Source of the DNA: a bacterium
GTDB lineage: Bacteria; Desulfobacterota; UBA8473
Length of the DNA stretch: 32,707 bases
Direction: 5' to 3'
Assembly: GCA_009773075.1 (NCBI GenBank)
Contig: WOUX01000001.1
Coordinates: 5,990 to 38,696 of the forward strand
The notes below the pieces were generated by a model, which saw only the letters and a program-made list of their open reading frames with translations, did no database searches and was not told the DNA's origin. Positions within the stretch are counted from its first letter, which is position 1. Each line of letters begins with the position of its first letter. The position numbers and the translations under genes were made by a program. Positions 1-7,621 of this stretch are shown one piece after another.

Positions 1-1
1 C

Positions 2-901
2 CATATTTTACCTCATTTCTACGTCGGCTCAACGATCGTTGTCCTAAAGGAGTTCAATCCCGACGTTATCTTGAAGGCAATCGAAACAGAAAAGGTATCA
101 ACTACCCTTATGCCACCATCCTTCATCATCTCACTCCTAAATCATCCAGGGATGGACCAGTATAACATCAGCAGCTTACGCTCTATTGTATTCGGTGGAG
201 AGCCAATGCCAGTAGAGGTGCTTAATAGGGCTATTGGGGTATTCGGCAATATATTCGCCCACGTATACGGACTTGTGGAGATAACACCAGTAACCTATTT
301 CCATGAGGACGATTTGGTACTTGACGGCCCCCCTGAAGTGCTGAAAAGGGTGCAATCCTGTGGTAAAGAGGCGATCAATGTAGAAGTGAGGGTCGTAGAT
401 GAGAATGATAACGACGTAATTCCGGGAGAAGTTGGAGAGGTAATTGCCAAAGGCGATCATATGATGAAAGGATATTGGGAATTGCCCCAGGCAACCGCAG
501 AGACTATCAGAGGAGGTTATGTCTATACAGGAGATCTGGCTACTTTGGATGAAGAAGGTTTCATATATCTGGTTGGCAGGAAAAAGGATATTATTAACTC
601 TAGTGGTAAAACTATCTATCCTGGGGATGTGGAAGAAGTTATCTACAGACACCCCTCTGTTTCCCAAGCGGCAGTAATAGGAGTTGCTGATGCAAAGCTG
701 GGTGAATCTGTAAAAGCGGTTGTAGTACTTAAAGAAAGAATGAAAGCAACTGAAAATGAAATATTGGATTTTTGCAAGCAGAATCTTGCAGCCCATGCTG
801 TACCGCAATCTATAGAGTTTGTGGATGAATTGCCAAGAAACCCATCAGGAAAGATACTGAAAAGGAAATTGAGGGAGAGATACGGCAAGGAAAAGCCTTA
901 G
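2..901 (+). CDS. Acyl-CoA synthetase / AMP-binding enzyme, C-terminal part (5' end outside window)
   Basis: This is an adenylate-forming enzyme that activates a carboxylic acid to acyl-AMP and then acyl-CoA. The reading frame is open from base 2, so the true start lies upstream; the TTG at 71 is internal. Visible family motifs are the YTGDLATLDEEGF segment (the conserved TGD), the hinge GRKKDIINSSGK, and the C-terminal PRNPSGKILKR containing the catalytic lysine of the mobile domain. About 300 residues are present, which is the second half of a typical 500-560 residue enzyme. The substrate (fatty, aromatic or other acid) cannot be told from this part. The next gene, 43 bp downstream on the same strand, is a CoA-disulfide reductase homologue, so the two may form a CoA-related operon; that link is inference. 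Confidence 0.93.
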   Translation, partial: HILPHFYVGSTIVVLKEFNPDVILKAIETEKVSTTLMPPSFIISLLNHPGMDQYNISSLRSIVFGGEPMPVEVLNRAIGVFGNIFAHVYGLVEITPVTYFHEDDLVLDGPPEVLKRVQSCGKEAINVEVRVVDENDNDVIPGEVGEVIAKGDHMMKGYWELPQATAETIRGGYVYTGDLATLDEEGFIYLVGRKKDIINSSGKTIYPGDVEEVIYRHPSVSQAAVIGVADAKLGESVKAVVVLKERMKATENEILDFCKQNLAAHAVPQSIEFVDELPRNPSGKILKRKLRERYGKEKP

Positions 902-944
902 CAAATTTTTCAGCTGTATCCAATTAAGATAACTCGAGGATAAC

Positions 945-2609
945 ATGAAAGGGAAACAGTTAGTAATAATAGGCGGTGTTGCAGCAGGAATGAAGGCGGC
1001 TACTAGAGCTAGAAGAGTCAACCCAAATCTTAAGATAACCGTCTTTGAAGAAAAAGACTATGTATCATATGCCGCATGTGGCCTTCCCTATTATACATCA
1101 GGGGTTGTTAAAGAACGAGAAGAACTTGTGCTTAGAACGCCTGATGACTTCAGGATACCCTTTGATATCCAGGTACACATAAACCATCGGGTTACGAAGA
1201 TAGACCCTCAAAATAAACAGATAACGGTCTCTGGATTAAAGAGAAGGGGGGAGATCGTCCAACATTATGATAGGCTTATTATTGCCACTGGGGCAAAGCC
1301 CATTGTTCCACCTTTGCCAGGTGTTAACCTTTCAAAAATTTATACCATAAAGACCATAGAAGATGCCTCTTCTATAAAAGATTATATTGGAAGGAAACAG
1401 ACCAAAAAGGCCATCATTATAGGGGCAGGACTCATTGGATTGGAGATGGCTGAGAGTCTTATTTCCCAGGGATTAGAAGTTACTATAGTGGAAATGATGA
1501 ATCAAGTCCTCCCCCCATTAGATGAAGACATGGCATACTTTATTGAGAAACACCTCATTGAAAAAGGGGTGAATGTATCTAAGGAAAATCCGGTTGAAGC
1601 CTTTGAAGGAAATATGAAAGCAAGGGTAAAGCAGGTAATAACAAAAAATGCCCGATTTGATGCTGACTTGGTAATACTGTCTATTGGAATCAGACCCAAT
1701 ACACAACTGGCGCAGGAAGCCGGAGTTGCCTTAGGCGAAACCAGGGCCATCAAAGTTAACGAGAGGATGCTAACTAACATTCCTGAAATTTATGCTGCGG
1801 GGGATTGTTCTGAAACGTTCAGTCTGATAACTGGGAAACCGACATGGGTTCCCCTTGGCTCAACTGCTAATAAACAAGGACGGGTGGCAGGAGAAAATGC
1901 GGCAGGTGGTGATGCCTTCTTTAGAGGGGTATCAGGTACTATGATAGCCAAGGTATTCGACTACACCGTGGCAAAAACTGGCCTTTCAGAAAGAGAAGCT
2001 ATTAAACATGGATATGAGATAGAAAGGGCTATTATATACCCCAATTCCCATACTCACTACTATACTGATGCCAAGGGAATGTTCTTTAAGATAATAGCAG
2101 AAAAGAAGTCCAACCGGGTATTGGGGGCACAGATAATTGGAGAAGATGGAGTAGATAAAAGGATTGACGTGATAGCATCTGCTATAGCCCAGAAAGCCAC
2201 ATTTGGAGATTTACAAGGTTTAGATCTGGCGTACGCCCCACCCTATTCACCTGCAGTAGATCCGGTAATAGTGGCAGGGTATGTCTTGTCAAATAAATCA
2301 TTGGGGCTTCTAAAAGGTATGCCGGCAGATGAGTTAAAGAGGAAATTGGATAGTGGCGATAGATTTACTCTTTTGGATGTCAGAGATTATGAGGAGTACA
2401 AGAAAGGTCATATACCTGGCGCCAAACACATACCCTTCAACGAACTTCGAGGAAGGATCGGAGAACTCGACCCAGATCAGGAGGTGATAATCTACTGCCT
2501 CCAAGGACTCAGCAGTTACAACGCGATCAGAACCTTACAGGGAAAAGGTTTTACAAAAGTGATGAACCTGGATGGTGGTATCAACATGTGGAGGTGGAAT
2601 CTAGAGTAG
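945..2609 (+). CDS. CoA-disulfide / polysulfide reductase with C-terminal rhodanese domain (CoADR-RHD)
   Basis: This FAD- and NAD(P)H-dependent oxidoreductase belongs to the family that reduces CoA disulfide, CoA persulfide or polysulfide. It opens with the FAD-binding motif GGVAAGMKAAT. The single redox cysteine is Cys45 in SYAACGLPYY, followed by the second nucleotide-binding motif GAGLIGLEMAE and the FAD motif YAAGDCSE. From about residue 455 a rhodanese domain follows (LLDVRDYEEYKKGHIPGA), with active-site cysteine in IIYCLQGLSS. At 554 residues the length matches known CoADR-RHD fusions. The ATG at 945 follows a weak GAGGA Shine-Dalgarno. Family knowledge suggests either CoA-thiol homeostasis or sulfur/polysulfide reduction; the sequence alone does not decide which. 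The protein lacks a signal peptide, so it acts in the cytoplasm. Confidence 0.9.
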   Translation: MKGKQLVIIGGVAAGMKAATRARRVNPNLKITVFEEKDYVSYAACGLPYYTSGVVKEREELVLRTPDDFRIPFDIQVHINHRVTKIDPQNKQITVSGLKRRGEIVQHYDRLIIATGAKPIVPPLPGVNLSKIYTIKTIEDASSIKDYIGRKQTKKAIIIGAGLIGLEMAESLISQGLEVTIVEMMNQVLPPLDEDMAYFIEKHLIEKGVNVSKENPVEAFEGNMKARVKQVITKNARFDADLVILSIGIRPNTQLAQEAGVALGETRAIKVNERMLTNIPEIYAAGDCSETFSLITGKPTWVPLGSTANKQGRVAGENAAGGDAFFRGVSGTMIAKVFDYTVAKTGLSEREAIKHGYEIERAIIYPNSHTHYYTDAKGMFFKIIAEKKSNRVLGAQIIGEDGVDKRIDVIASAIAQKATFGDLQGLDLAYAPPYSPAVDPVIVAGYVLSNKSLGLLKGMPADELKRKLDSGDRFTLLDVRDYEEYKKGHIPGAKHIPFNELRGRIGELDPDQEVIIYCLQGLSSYNAIRTLQGKGFTKVMNLDGGINMWRWNLE

Positions 2610-2753
2610 CCTAATTTCCATTCTTCCTGCCAAGCATAAACCCATTCCAAAGTTGCCTCACCTATTGACTTCACCAATTTAATACTTACCTTTTAATTTA
2701 ATAGAAAAAGACCGTCCAGGAAGCATAAGAGGGAATTTTTCAGTGCGGACTAA

Positions 2754-2780
2754 TTGGCACTCTTTAGAAAAAAGAGCTAA
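2754..2780 (+). promoter_or_regulatory. Degenerate CIRCE operator (HrcA site) upstream of dnaK
   Basis: The sequence reads TTGGCACTC, then nine bases, then AAGAGCTAA. The CIRCE consensus is TTAGCACTC-N9-GAGTGCTAA; the left arm matches 8 of 9 positions, the right arm 7 of 9, and the spacer is exactly 9. It ends 29 bp before the dnaK start codon, a normal position for HrcA control of heat-shock genes. The flanks also carry a direct repeat, CTAATTGG, at each side. HrcA itself is not encoded in the window. Confidence 0.65.
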
Positions 2781-2809
2781 TTGGTGTGAAATAAAAGGAG
2801 GGATTAAAA

Positions 2810-4726
2810 ATGGCTAAGACAATTGGAATAGACCTTGGTACCACCAACTCGGTAGTAGCCGTTATGGAAGGTGGTAAACCTACGGTAATCATAAATTCTG
2901 AGGGAGGAAGAACAACCCCTTCCGTTGTAGCATTCTCAAAAAACGGAGATCGTCTGGTAGGACAGGTCGCCAAACGACAGGCAGTTCTCAACCCGGAAAA
3001 TACCATATCATCTGTAAAGAGATTCACCGGAAGGAAATATTCAGAGGTTACTCAAGAGACAAAACAGGCTTCCTATACGGTCAAAGAGGGCAAGGGAGGT
3101 GCGGTACTTATACTGGCAGAAGGCAAGGAATACGCTCCGGAAGAGATATCTGCAATGGTTTTGAGGAAACTCGCAGATGAAGCCTCAAAATATCTGGGAG
3201 AGAAGGTAAAGGATGTGGTTATAACGGTACCGGCATACTTTAATGATGCCCAGAGACAGGCAACAAAAGATGCAGGAAATATAGCCGGTTTAAACGTAAA
3301 AAGGATAATCAATGAACCTACTGCTGCAGCTCTGGCGTATGGCCTGGATAAAAAGAAGAATGAAACCATCCTGGTATTTGACCTTGGCGGCGGTACTTTT
3401 GACGTCTCTATCCTGGAAGTTGGCGATGGTATTTTTGAGGTAAAGTCTACCAGTGGTGATACGCATCTGGGAGGGGACGATTTCGATAAAAGGTTGGTAG
3501 ACTGGATTGCTGCCGAGTTCAAAAAAGACAGGGGAATAGACTTACTAAAAGACAAACAGGCGCTTCAAAGGCTATATGAGGCTTCAGAAAAGGCCAAGTG
3601 TGAACTGTCTACAGTGGCAGAGACAACCATAAGCCTTCCATTTATAACTGCAGATGCATCTGGGCCAAAACATCTGGAGATGAAAATTAGCAGAGCGAAA
3701 TTTGAAAGCATAGTAGCAGATCTCATAGAGCGCTGTGAAGGACCTGTAAAACAGGCTCTGAGTGATGCAAAACTCTCCACAGGAGATATAGATGAGATCG
3801 TTCTGGTAGGTGGCTCTACAAGGATACCTGCAGTACAAAATCTGGTGAAGCGACTCACGGGTGGGAAAGAACCCCATCAGGGAGTAAATCCCGACGAAGT
3901 TGTGGCTGTAGGAGCTGCCATTCAAGCAGGGGTTTTGGCAGGTGAAGTTAACGAAGTTCTCTTGCTTGATGTGACACCTCTCTCTTTAGGGGTGGAGACC
4001 CTGGGTGGAATAATGACCAGGATTATAGAGAGGAACACCACCATTCCTGTCAGAAAGAGTGAAATATTTTCTACAGCCGAGGACAGCCAACCCAGTGTGG
4101 ATATAAATGTTCTCCAGGGTGAAAGGGAAATGGCAAAGGACAATCGAGCTCTGGGAAGATTCCGCTTGGAGGGTATACCCATGGCACCCAGAGGGCTCCC
4201 TCAGATTGAGGTTACATTTGATATAGATGCCAATGGGATAATACATGTCGGAGCTCAGGATAAAACAACGGGAAAAGAGCAGACCATTACAATAACAGAG
4301 TCAACCTCTTTGGATAAGCAAGAAGTGGATCGTATGATCCGAGAAGCTGAAATCCATGCTTCTGAAGATGCGGTAAAGAGAGAAGATGCTGAGATCAGAA
4401 ACCAGGCAGATACCCTTGCCTATACTGTTGAGAAAGAGCTGGTTAAGGCAGGGGATCGGCTGCCCATTCATGAAAAGGCTAGAATAGAGCAGCTTCTGGG
4501 TGATTTGAGGGATACTTCGAAAGAGGGTGGAAGTATAGAAAAAATACGGGCACTAACCAGTGATTTACAGCAGGCATCCAATTCTCTATCAGCTGCTTCT
4601 TATGGAGAGCAGCAGACCTCAGAACAGTCAGAACAGGAGTATGGCGGATATAACTATGGTAAAGAGAGAAACCGGGATAATGTTATAGACGCTGATTATA
4701 CAGTTGATTCCTCCAGGGGTGGTTGA
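2810..4726 (+). CDS. dnaK: Chaperone protein DnaK (Hsp70)
   Basis: This is an ATP-dependent Hsp70 chaperone that binds unfolded polypeptides with DnaJ and GrpE. The N-terminus has the classical phosphate-binding loop GIDLGTTNSVVAV. VFDLGGGTFDVSIL (phosphate 2) and LVGGSTRIPAVQ (adenosine site) follow in the nucleotide-binding domain, residues 1 to about 385. The linker EVLLLDVTPLSLG and the substrate-binding domain come next, and the tail ends in an acidic/polar stretch. At 638 residues it is full length. The ATG is preceded by a strong AAAGGAGGGA Shine-Dalgarno. A CIRCE-like operator lies immediately upstream and a hairpin downstream, so it looks monocistronic. The usual neighbours hrcA, grpE and dnaJ are absent from the window, so either the chaperone genes are split or this is one of several dnaK copies. 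Confidence 0.98.
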   Translation: MAKTIGIDLGTTNSVVAVMEGGKPTVIINSEGGRTTPSVVAFSKNGDRLVGQVAKRQAVLNPENTISSVKRFTGRKYSEVTQETKQASYTVKEGKGGAVLILAEGKEYAPEEISAMVLRKLADEASKYLGEKVKDVVITVPAYFNDAQRQATKDAGNIAGLNVKRIINEPTAAALAYGLDKKKNETILVFDLGGGTFDVSILEVGDGIFEVKSTSGDTHLGGDDFDKRLVDWIAAEFKKDRGIDLLKDKQALQRLYEASEKAKCELSTVAETTISLPFITADASGPKHLEMKISRAKFESIVADLIERCEGPVKQALSDAKLSTGDIDEIVLVGGSTRIPAVQNLVKRLTGGKEPHQGVNPDEVVAVGAAIQAGVLAGEVNEVLLLDVTPLSLGVETLGGIMTRIIERNTTIPVRKSEIFSTAEDSQPSVDINVLQGEREMAKDNRALGRFRLEGIPMAPRGLPQIEVTFDIDANGIIHVGAQDKTTGKEQTITITESTSLDKQEVDRMIREAEIHASEDAVKREDAEIRNQADTLAYTVEKELVKAGDRLPIHEKARIEQLLGDLRDTSKEGGSIEKIRALTSDLQQASNSLSAASYGEQQTSEQSEQEYGGYNYGKERNRDNVIDADYTVDSSRGG

Positions 4727-4779
4727 GGGGTATAAATTGGAATTGACTGGTAGTCAATTTTGATGTTCCTTCTGAAACT

Positions 4780-4809
4780 TAAGGGGGCAGATATCAATCT
4801 GCCCCCTTA
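4780..4809 (+). terminator. Hairpin after dnaK, probable terminator
   Basis: A perfect 13-bp inverted repeat (TAAGGGGGCAGAT and its complement) with a four-base ATCA loop lies 54 bp after the dnaK stop. The stem is GC-rich in the middle. The following bases are not a T-tract, so it may act as an mRNA-stabilising hairpin or a weak terminator rather than a textbook one. Confidence 0.55.
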
Positions 4810-4833
4810 GTGATATAGGGCGGGCAAAATAAT

Positions 4834-4861
4834 TTGACAAAAATAATTCAATGGTGATAAT
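4834..4861 (+). promoter_or_regulatory. Sigma70-type promoter for the thioredoxin cluster
   Basis: TTGACA at 4834-4839 and GATAAT at 4856-4861 are separated by 16 bases. The -35 box is consensus and the -10 box matches five of six. It lies about 105 bp before trxA and after the dnaK hairpin, so it separates the redox genes from dnaK. Confidence 0.6.
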
Positions 4862-4967
4862 AATAACAGTACTGGAATATTTTATTCTATAATTACCTAA
4901 CCTTAGTGTCCTCCTCTGTTAGTTGTCTCTAAAAGAGAGGGATGAAGTTAAGAATGGAGGTATTTAG

Positions 4968-5300
4968 ATGTTGGAGAAAGAAAAAGCAGTTCATTTAACC
5001 GATGATTCATTTAACGCAGAGGTAATAAACTCTGATAAACCTACATTGGTAGACTTTTGGGCTCCTTGGTGCGGTCCCTGTAAGATGGTCGGGCCTATCG
5101 TGGAAGAGCTGGCAGAGGAGTATGATGGAAAGGCAAAAATTTGCAAGTTAAATGTAGATGAAAACCCAAAGACACCGGCTCAATACAGCGTTAGAAGCAT
5201 TCCTGCCTTGATTATGTTTAAGGGCGGCAAATCTATTGATCAGGTAGTTGGCGCAGTCCCTAAGGCAAAGATCGAGGAGCTGATAAAAAAGGCGCTGTAG
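4968..5300 (+). CDS. trxA: Thioredoxin
   Basis: This small dithiol-disulfide oxidoreductase reduces protein disulfides in the cytoplasm. The active site is FWAPWCGPCK with Cys35 and Cys38, preceded by the family's buried Asp29 (LVDFWA). The cis-proline loop RSIPALIMFKGG is present. At 110 residues it is a normal length. The ATG follows AATGGAGG at good spacing. It is the first gene of a cluster that ends with thioredoxin reductase, so electrons probably flow NADPH to TrxB to this protein. A sigma70-like promoter lies about 105 bp upstream. Confidence 0.97.
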   Translation: MLEKEKAVHLTDDSFNAEVINSDKPTLVDFWAPWCGPCKMVGPIVEELAEEYDGKAKICKLNVDENPKTPAQYSVRSIPALIMFKGGKSIDQVVGAVPKAKIEELIKKAL

Positions 5301-5411
5301 ACAGAACACTATTTTAGTATATTGTTCATGAAATACTATGGCGGGCGAGCCCCCTATTAAATACTGGGATGCCCTGCTGGATTGCGTTTCAAACTTTCTC
5401 AGCGTAGGACA

Positions 5412-5428
5412 ACAGCCGTCTCGGCTGT
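5412..5428. repeat. Short palindrome (REP-like hairpin) between trxA and the next gene
   Basis: ACAGCCG, three bases TCT, then CGGCTGT form a perfect 7-bp hairpin. It sits in the 144-bp gap between trxA and the exported thioredoxin-like gene, 17 bp before its start codon. It could be a repeat element or a translational or processing hairpin. Confidence 0.4.
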
Positions 5429-5444
5429 CCAAGGATTGAAGACA

Positions 5445-5990
5445 ATGAAAAGAAACAGGAATACCATCTTCGTTATTTTGTCGTTAACAGTAGTATTTGT
5501 TTTTGCGACTCTTCCAAATAATAGGTCTGAAAGAGGACCCAATCGGATGGTTAACGTAATAGGAAAGGCAGTTTGTGAGGCCGGGGAGAAACTGGAATGG
5601 CTTGATTACAAAGAGGGGAACAAGAGAGCTTCCCTTGAAAAGAAACCAATAATGATTAATTTCCATGCCAGCTGGTGTACAGCATGTAAGGAGATGGAAA
5701 AAGATACACTTAGCAACCCGTTGGTTAAAAGCTACCTTAAAAAGAACTTTATCAGCATACAAGTTGACGCTGACAGAGAAAAATACTTATCTTCAAAATA
5801 TAAGATAAGAGGACTCCCTACTACCTGGTTTTTGGAACACACAGGCACCCAAATAACACATTTGGTAGGCTATATTCCTCCTGAGCAGTTCATTGAGGTA
5901 CTTAAATATATAGAGGGAAAATATTATAAGAATCTGACATTTCAAGATTTCTTAAAGAGAGGGATAATAGATGGAACAAAAGGAAAGTAA
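5445..5990 (+). CDS. Exported or membrane-anchored thioredoxin-like protein (DsbD C-terminal-domain type)
   Basis: A thioredoxin-fold protein predicted to face the periplasm. The chosen ATG at 5445 gives MKRNRNTIFVILSLTVVF, a basic head and a hydrophobic segment of about 17 residues that is either a signal peptide or an anchor. It also has an AAGGA Shine-Dalgarno at correct spacing; the longer frame from 5382 would bury that segment. The active site HASWCTACKEME resembles the C-terminal domain of DsbD and related thioredoxin_7 proteins, and GLPTTWFLEHTG supplies the cis-proline loop. About 181 residues. It lies between trxA and trxB and overlaps the next gene by 20 bp, so it is cotranscribed. 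A likely role is keeping periplasmic disulfides or cytochrome c cysteines reduced; its own electron donor is not visible here. Confidence 0.85.
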   Translation: MKRNRNTIFVILSLTVVFVFATLPNNRSERGPNRMVNVIGKAVCEAGEKLEWLDYKEGNKRASLEKKPIMINFHASWCTACKEMEKDTLSNPLVKSYLKKNFISIQVDADREKYLSSKYKIRGLPTTWFLEHTGTQITHLVGYIPPEQFIEVLKYIEGKYYKNLTFQDFLKRGIIDGTKGK

Positions 5991-6399
5991 AACCGATGTT
6001 TCTTCTGAGGAGATTAAAGACATATTGGAGAATTACAAAACTGTTGCCGTGGTGGGCTTATCCCCAAAGGAGGATAAACCCAGTTACCAGGTGGCCTCTT
6101 ACCTGCAATCCAAAGGGTTCAGGATTGTCCCTATACGCCCTTTGGGAAACAATATTTTGGGAGAAAAGGTGTACTCCAGTCTTCTTGAAGTACCCTTTGG
6201 AATAGATGTGGTTGATATATTTAGAAAACCTGAAGCAGTTTTAGAAATTGTTAAGGAAGCTATAGAAAAAAACGCAAAAGTGGTATGGATGCAGGAAGGT
6301 GTGATCAACAACGAAGCAGCCGAGTTGGCACGTAAAGCAGGGATTAGGGTAGTAATGGACAGATGTATAAAGAAAGAGCATCAAAAGCTTCTAGGTTAG
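5971..6399 (+). CDS. CoA-binding protein (CoA_binding_2 / YccU family)
   Basis: A small Rossmann-fold protein of 142 residues, related to the CoA-binding domain of succinyl-CoA synthetase. Visible family signatures are VAVVGLSPKEDKPSYQVA near the N-terminus, the IVPIRPLG strand-loop (usually IPVNP in relatives), DVVDIFRKPE, and VVWMQEGVINNEAA followed by VVMDRCIKKEH. The biochemical role of stand-alone members is not well established. The start overlaps the previous gene by 20 bp and trxB begins 22 bp after its stop, so it is embedded in the thioredoxin operon. This placement suggests a link with CoA thiol state or CoA-modified proteins, which is inference. Confidence 0.9.
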   Translation: MEQKESKTDVSSEEIKDILENYKTVAVVGLSPKEDKPSYQVASYLQSKGFRIVPIRPLGNNILGEKVYSSLLEVPFGIDVVDIFRKPEAVLEIVKEAIEKNAKVVWMQEGVINNEAAELARKAGIRVVMDRCIKKEHQKLLG

Positions 6400-6421
6400 T
6401 GTAATTGAGGAAGGTCTGGAA

Positions 6422-7354
6422 ATGGATACTACTGATTACGATGTGATAATAGTTGGAGGGGGCCCGGCAGGACTAACGGCCGGCCTATATACATGCAGAT
6501 CAAGATTAAAATCCTTATTGATTGAGAAAATGGTTGTTGGAGGCCAGGTTGTCACTACGGAAACAGTGGAGAACTACCCTGCTTTTAAGGATGGAATAAA
6601 GGGGCCAGAATTGATTCAGGAGATGGAGGAACAGGCAAAGAGATTCGGATTAGAGATACTGACCGGGGATGTAGAGGGTGTAAGTGTAGCTGAAGATAAT
6701 CTCAGACGGATAAAGCTCAGTGACAGGGAACTTTCATGCAGGGCATTGATAATAGCCTCAGGGTCCAAACCCAATGAAATGGGAGTAGAAGGCGAAAGTG
6801 AATTGAGAGGGAGAGGGGTTTCATATTGTGCCACATGCGATGGGCCTTTCTTTCAGGGGTTGGATATAGCGGTAATCGGAGGCGGTAATTCGGCAGTTGA
6901 AGAAGGGATATTTTTAACAAAGTACGCCAAAAAGGTCTATATCGTTCATCGTAGGGACAGGTTAAGGGCAGATAAGATTCTACAAGAAAGGGCATTTAAT
7001 AATGAAAAGATAGAATTCGTCTGGAACACGGCGCTAAATAAGATTGAAGGCAACCCTACGGTTAATGCCATCGAGGTGCGGAATGTAAAGACTAATACCA
7101 TATCTAAATTGGAAGTGGGAGGAGTCTTTATGTATGTGGGGATTAAACCAAACACAGAATTTTTGAAAGGCATTGTCGCCTTAGATAAGAGGGGATTTGT
7201 AATAACTGATGATGAGATGAAGACATCTATCCCGGGTATATTCGCAGCAGGGGATGTAAGAGTAAAACCGTTAAGGCAGATCGCTACAGCCGTTGGAGAT
7301 GGAGCAACCGCAGCCTTTACTGCTGAAAAATATATAGAGGATATCAAACCCTGA
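6422..7354 (+). CDS. trxB: Thioredoxin reductase
   Basis: A low-molecular-weight FAD-dependent NADPH:thioredoxin reductase. The N-terminal FAD motif is VIIVGGGPAGLTAGLYTCR. The redox pair is Cys136 and Cys139 in SYCATCDGP, followed by the NADPH motif AVIGGGNSAVEEGIFL and the conserved VHRRDRLRADK. FAAGDVRVKPLRQIATAVGDGA closes the FAD site. At 310 residues it is full length. The ATG follows GAGGAAGG. It reduces the thioredoxin encoded at the head of the same cluster, and possibly feeds the exported thioredoxin-like protein indirectly. Confidence 0.96.
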   Translation: MDTTDYDVIIVGGGPAGLTAGLYTCRSRLKSLLIEKMVVGGQVVTTETVENYPAFKDGIKGPELIQEMEEQAKRFGLEILTGDVEGVSVAEDNLRRIKLSDRELSCRALIIASGSKPNEMGVEGESELRGRGVSYCATCDGPFFQGLDIAVIGGGNSAVEEGIFLTKYAKKVYIVHRRDRLRADKILQERAFNNEKIEFVWNTALNKIEGNPTVNAIEVRNVKTNTISKLEVGGVFMYVGIKPNTEFLKGIVALDKRGFVITDDEMKTSIPGIFAAGDVRVKPLRQIATAVGDGATAAFTAEKYIEDIKP

Positions 7355-7411
7355 TGCAGCGTTTTTCCTAAAGGCAATAGAAGTTTGATTGAATTAAAAG
7401 AGGCTAAGCAT

Positions 7412-7543
7412 ATGGAAAAAGAAAAGGATTTTGATCAAGATGAAGTTTCCAGCGAACCCAAAATTAATGAATTAGACCAGGGCTGGGATGAGTATCTGGA
7501 GGGAATCCTTTATTATGGAATAGAATCATGGCGAGGGGGTTGA
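7412..7543 (+). CDS. Small acidic hypothetical protein (43 aa)
   Basis: A short frame starting at ATG 7412 encodes 43 residues and stops at TGA 7541-7543. The first half is strongly charged (MEKEKDFDQDE) and the second half is aromatic and glycine rich (GWDEYLEGILYYGIESWRGG). An AAAAGAGG Shine-Dalgarno-like sequence precedes it at plausible spacing. It lies 57 bp after trxB and may be the last gene of that operon. I recognise no family. The unusual ending with two Trp and three Tyr argues mildly for a real peptide; comparative data would be needed to prove it. Confidence 0.4.
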   Translation: MEKEKDFDQDEVSSEPKINELDQGWDEYLEGILYYGIESWRGG

Positions 7544-7621
7544 TGCTGATCCTATCTCAGTAGGTTGCTGAGAGAGAAATAAAGGCATTTAGATCCTACA
7601 TAAAGAAAGCAGGGCTAAAAG

